A DNA stretch of 15,504 nucleotides. Origin: Stenotrophomonas maltophilia. GTDB lineage: Bacteria; Pseudomonadota; Gammaproteobacteria; Xanthomonadales; Xanthomonadaceae. The stretch covers positions 1 through 15,504 of the forward strand of contig DJBL01000175.1 in the NCBI GenBank assembly GCA_002435595.1, given 5' to 3'. Numbering within the stretch: position 1 is the first letter of the stretch; the number at the start of each line of letters is the position of its first letter. Under the pieces are notes generated by a model. It worked only from the letters and a program-made list of their open reading frames with translations, did no database searches and was not told the origin of the DNA. A program made the translations under genes and the position numbers. Shown here one piece after another: positions 14,623 to 15,504 of the stretch.

Positions 14623-15504
14623 TCAGCCGCGTGGATGGTGTCGGGCGTGCAGCTTCTGCAGGTGCTCGCGCGCGACCAGGGTGTAGATCTGGGTGGTGGA
14701 CAGCGAGCTGTGGCCCAGCAGCATCTGCAGCGCGCGCAGGTCCGCGCCGCGGTTGAGCAGATGGGTGGCGAAACTGTGGCGCAGCCCATGCGGGCTGATC
14801 CGCACCGGGTCGATCCCGGCCAGCGCCGCGTACTTCTTCACCAGCGCCCAGAACTGCTGGCGGGTGAGCGGCTGCAGGGACGGGGCCAGGAACATCGGCA
14901 CCGACCCGTCCGCGGCCACCGGCACCGCGCGCTTGCCGGCCAGCAACGGCCGCGACTGCGCCAGGTAGCGTTCCAGCCAATGCTGGGATTCCTCGCCCAG
15001 CGGCACCAGGCGTTCCTTGCTGCCCTTGCCGGTCACCCGCAACACGCCTTGGCGCAGGTTGACCGCGTTGGCCGGCAGTTGCACCAGCTCGCTGACCCGC
15101 AGCCCGGCCGCGTACATCAACTCCAGCATCGCCCGGTCGCGCAGGCCCAGCGGTGTGTCCACGTCCGGCGCAGCCAGCAGCGCATCGATCTGGCTTTCGG
15201 CCAGGGCCTTGGGCAGCAGGCGCGGCAGCTGCGGCGGGTCCAGCAGCGCACTGGGGTCCTCGCTGCGCTGGCCCCGGCGCACCGCATCGGCAAAGAAGGC
15301 CCGCAGCGCCGACAGCAGCCGGGCGTTGCTGCGCGGCGACCAGCCGTGCCGCGCGCGCCAGGCCAGATAGTCGAACAGCCCGGCGCGGTCGATCGCGGCC
15401 AGCCCGCCGCCGGCGCCGTCGCGCCAGCGCGCCAGGCCTTCCAGGTCGCGCCGGTAGCTGTCCAGGCTGGCCCGCGCCAGGCCCTGCTCGGCCCAGATCG
15501 CATC
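14623..15504 (-). CDS. xerD: Site-specific tyrosine recombinase XerD (N-terminus cut by the window edge)
   Basis: With XerC it resolves chromosome dimers at dif during division, normally activated by FtsK; it acts in the cytoplasm on DNA. The frame is open from the right edge to a stop at 14623, giving 293 visible residues; by alignment of motifs with E. coli XerD (298 residues) roughly the first dozen are missing. The N-terminal SAM-like core-binding domain is present (SLDSYRRDLEGLARW). All catalytic residues are visible in this fragment's numbering: Arg136 in GLRVSEL, Lys160 in TGKGSKER, His239 and Arg242 in HGLRHSF, His265 in LGHSSL, and the nucleophile Tyr274 in TQIYTLV. The His-Tyr spacing of 9 equals that of E. 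coli XerD. XerD rather than XerC is supported by the dsbC neighbour. About 7 residues are inserted before the LTRQQFW segment relative to E. coli. Confidence 0.95.
   Translation of the reverse strand, partial: DAIWAEQGLARASLDSYRRDLEGLARWRDGAGGGLAAIDRAGLFDYLAWRARHGWSPRSNARLLSALRAFFADAVRRGQRSEDPSALLDPPQLPRLLPKALAESQIDALLAAPDVDTPLGLRDRAMLELMYAAGLRVSELVQLPANAVNLRQGVLRVTGKGSKERLVPLGEESQHWLERYLAQSRPLLAGKRAVPVAADGSVPMFLAPSLQPLTRQQFWALVKKYAALAGIDPVRISPHGLRHSFATHLLNRGADLRALQMLLGHSSLSTTQIYTLVAREHLQKLHARHHPRG

Noticed and set aside
14526..14789. N-terminal extension of dsbC into xerD (open frame from 14789).
   Set aside because: The extension lies within the xerD coding sequence in another frame. The lipoprotein signal beginning at ATG 14525 is the natural start.
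15117..15503. Minus-strand Arg/Ala/Trp-rich frame near the right edge.
   Set aside because: Out-of-frame shadow of XerD. The correct frame reads through to the edge with the SAM-like core-binding domain.

Overview
The window is GC-rich, with third codon positions almost always G or C. Its gene content points to a gammaproteobacterium of the Xanthomonadaceae, most likely Stenotrophomonas or a close relative. The reasons are a xerD-dsbC pair, a secreted multidomain chitinase of the Stenotrophomonas ChiA kind, a NagR-like operator, and a huge YadA/XadA-type adhesin. The genus is an inference; no rRNA or other taxonomic marker is present.

Layout from left to right. (1) Positions 1-6934, minus strand: a giant trimeric autotransporter adhesin whose C-terminal stalk end and membrane anchor lie beyond the left edge. 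At least 2311 residues are visible, built from 14-residue head repeats and six-residue-scale neck motifs arranged in long supermodules. (2) Positions 6935-7383: an AT-richer regulatory gap with a candidate adhesin promoter, a 14-bp perfect palindrome in the probable leader, and the purL terminator. (3) Positions 7384-11268, minus strand: purL, a housekeeping purine-biosynthesis enzyme. (4) Positions 11269-11558: a divergent intergenic region containing an 18-bp near-palindrome that resembles the NagR (GlcNAc repressor) box. (5) Positions 11559-13661, plus strand: a secreted GH18 chitinase with a CBM5/12 chitin-binding module, an Ig-like domain and an FN3 domain, ended by a very strong terminator. 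(6) Positions 13737-14525, minus strand: dsbC, a disulfide isomerase with a lipoprotein signal. (7) Positions 14623 to the right edge, minus strand: xerD, the chromosome-dimer-resolution recombinase, cut at its N-terminus.

How the genes relate. xerD, dsbC and purL are core functions on one strand; xerD-dsbC is also adjacent in E. coli. The chitinase, on the opposite strand between dsbC and purL, and the adhesin, downstream of purL, look like two lifestyle genes placed beside this core block. Both are exported surface or secreted products for interaction with other organisms or surfaces. The chitinase is plausibly induced by chitin breakdown products through NagR. DsbC would serve multi-cysteine exported proteins in the periplasm.

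No CRISPR array, insertion sequence, tRNA or phage gene was seen. I did not find a wholly new system. The most informative observations are the supermodular architecture of the adhesin with two classes of loop insertion, the structured leader upstream of it, and the NagR-like box at the chitinase.
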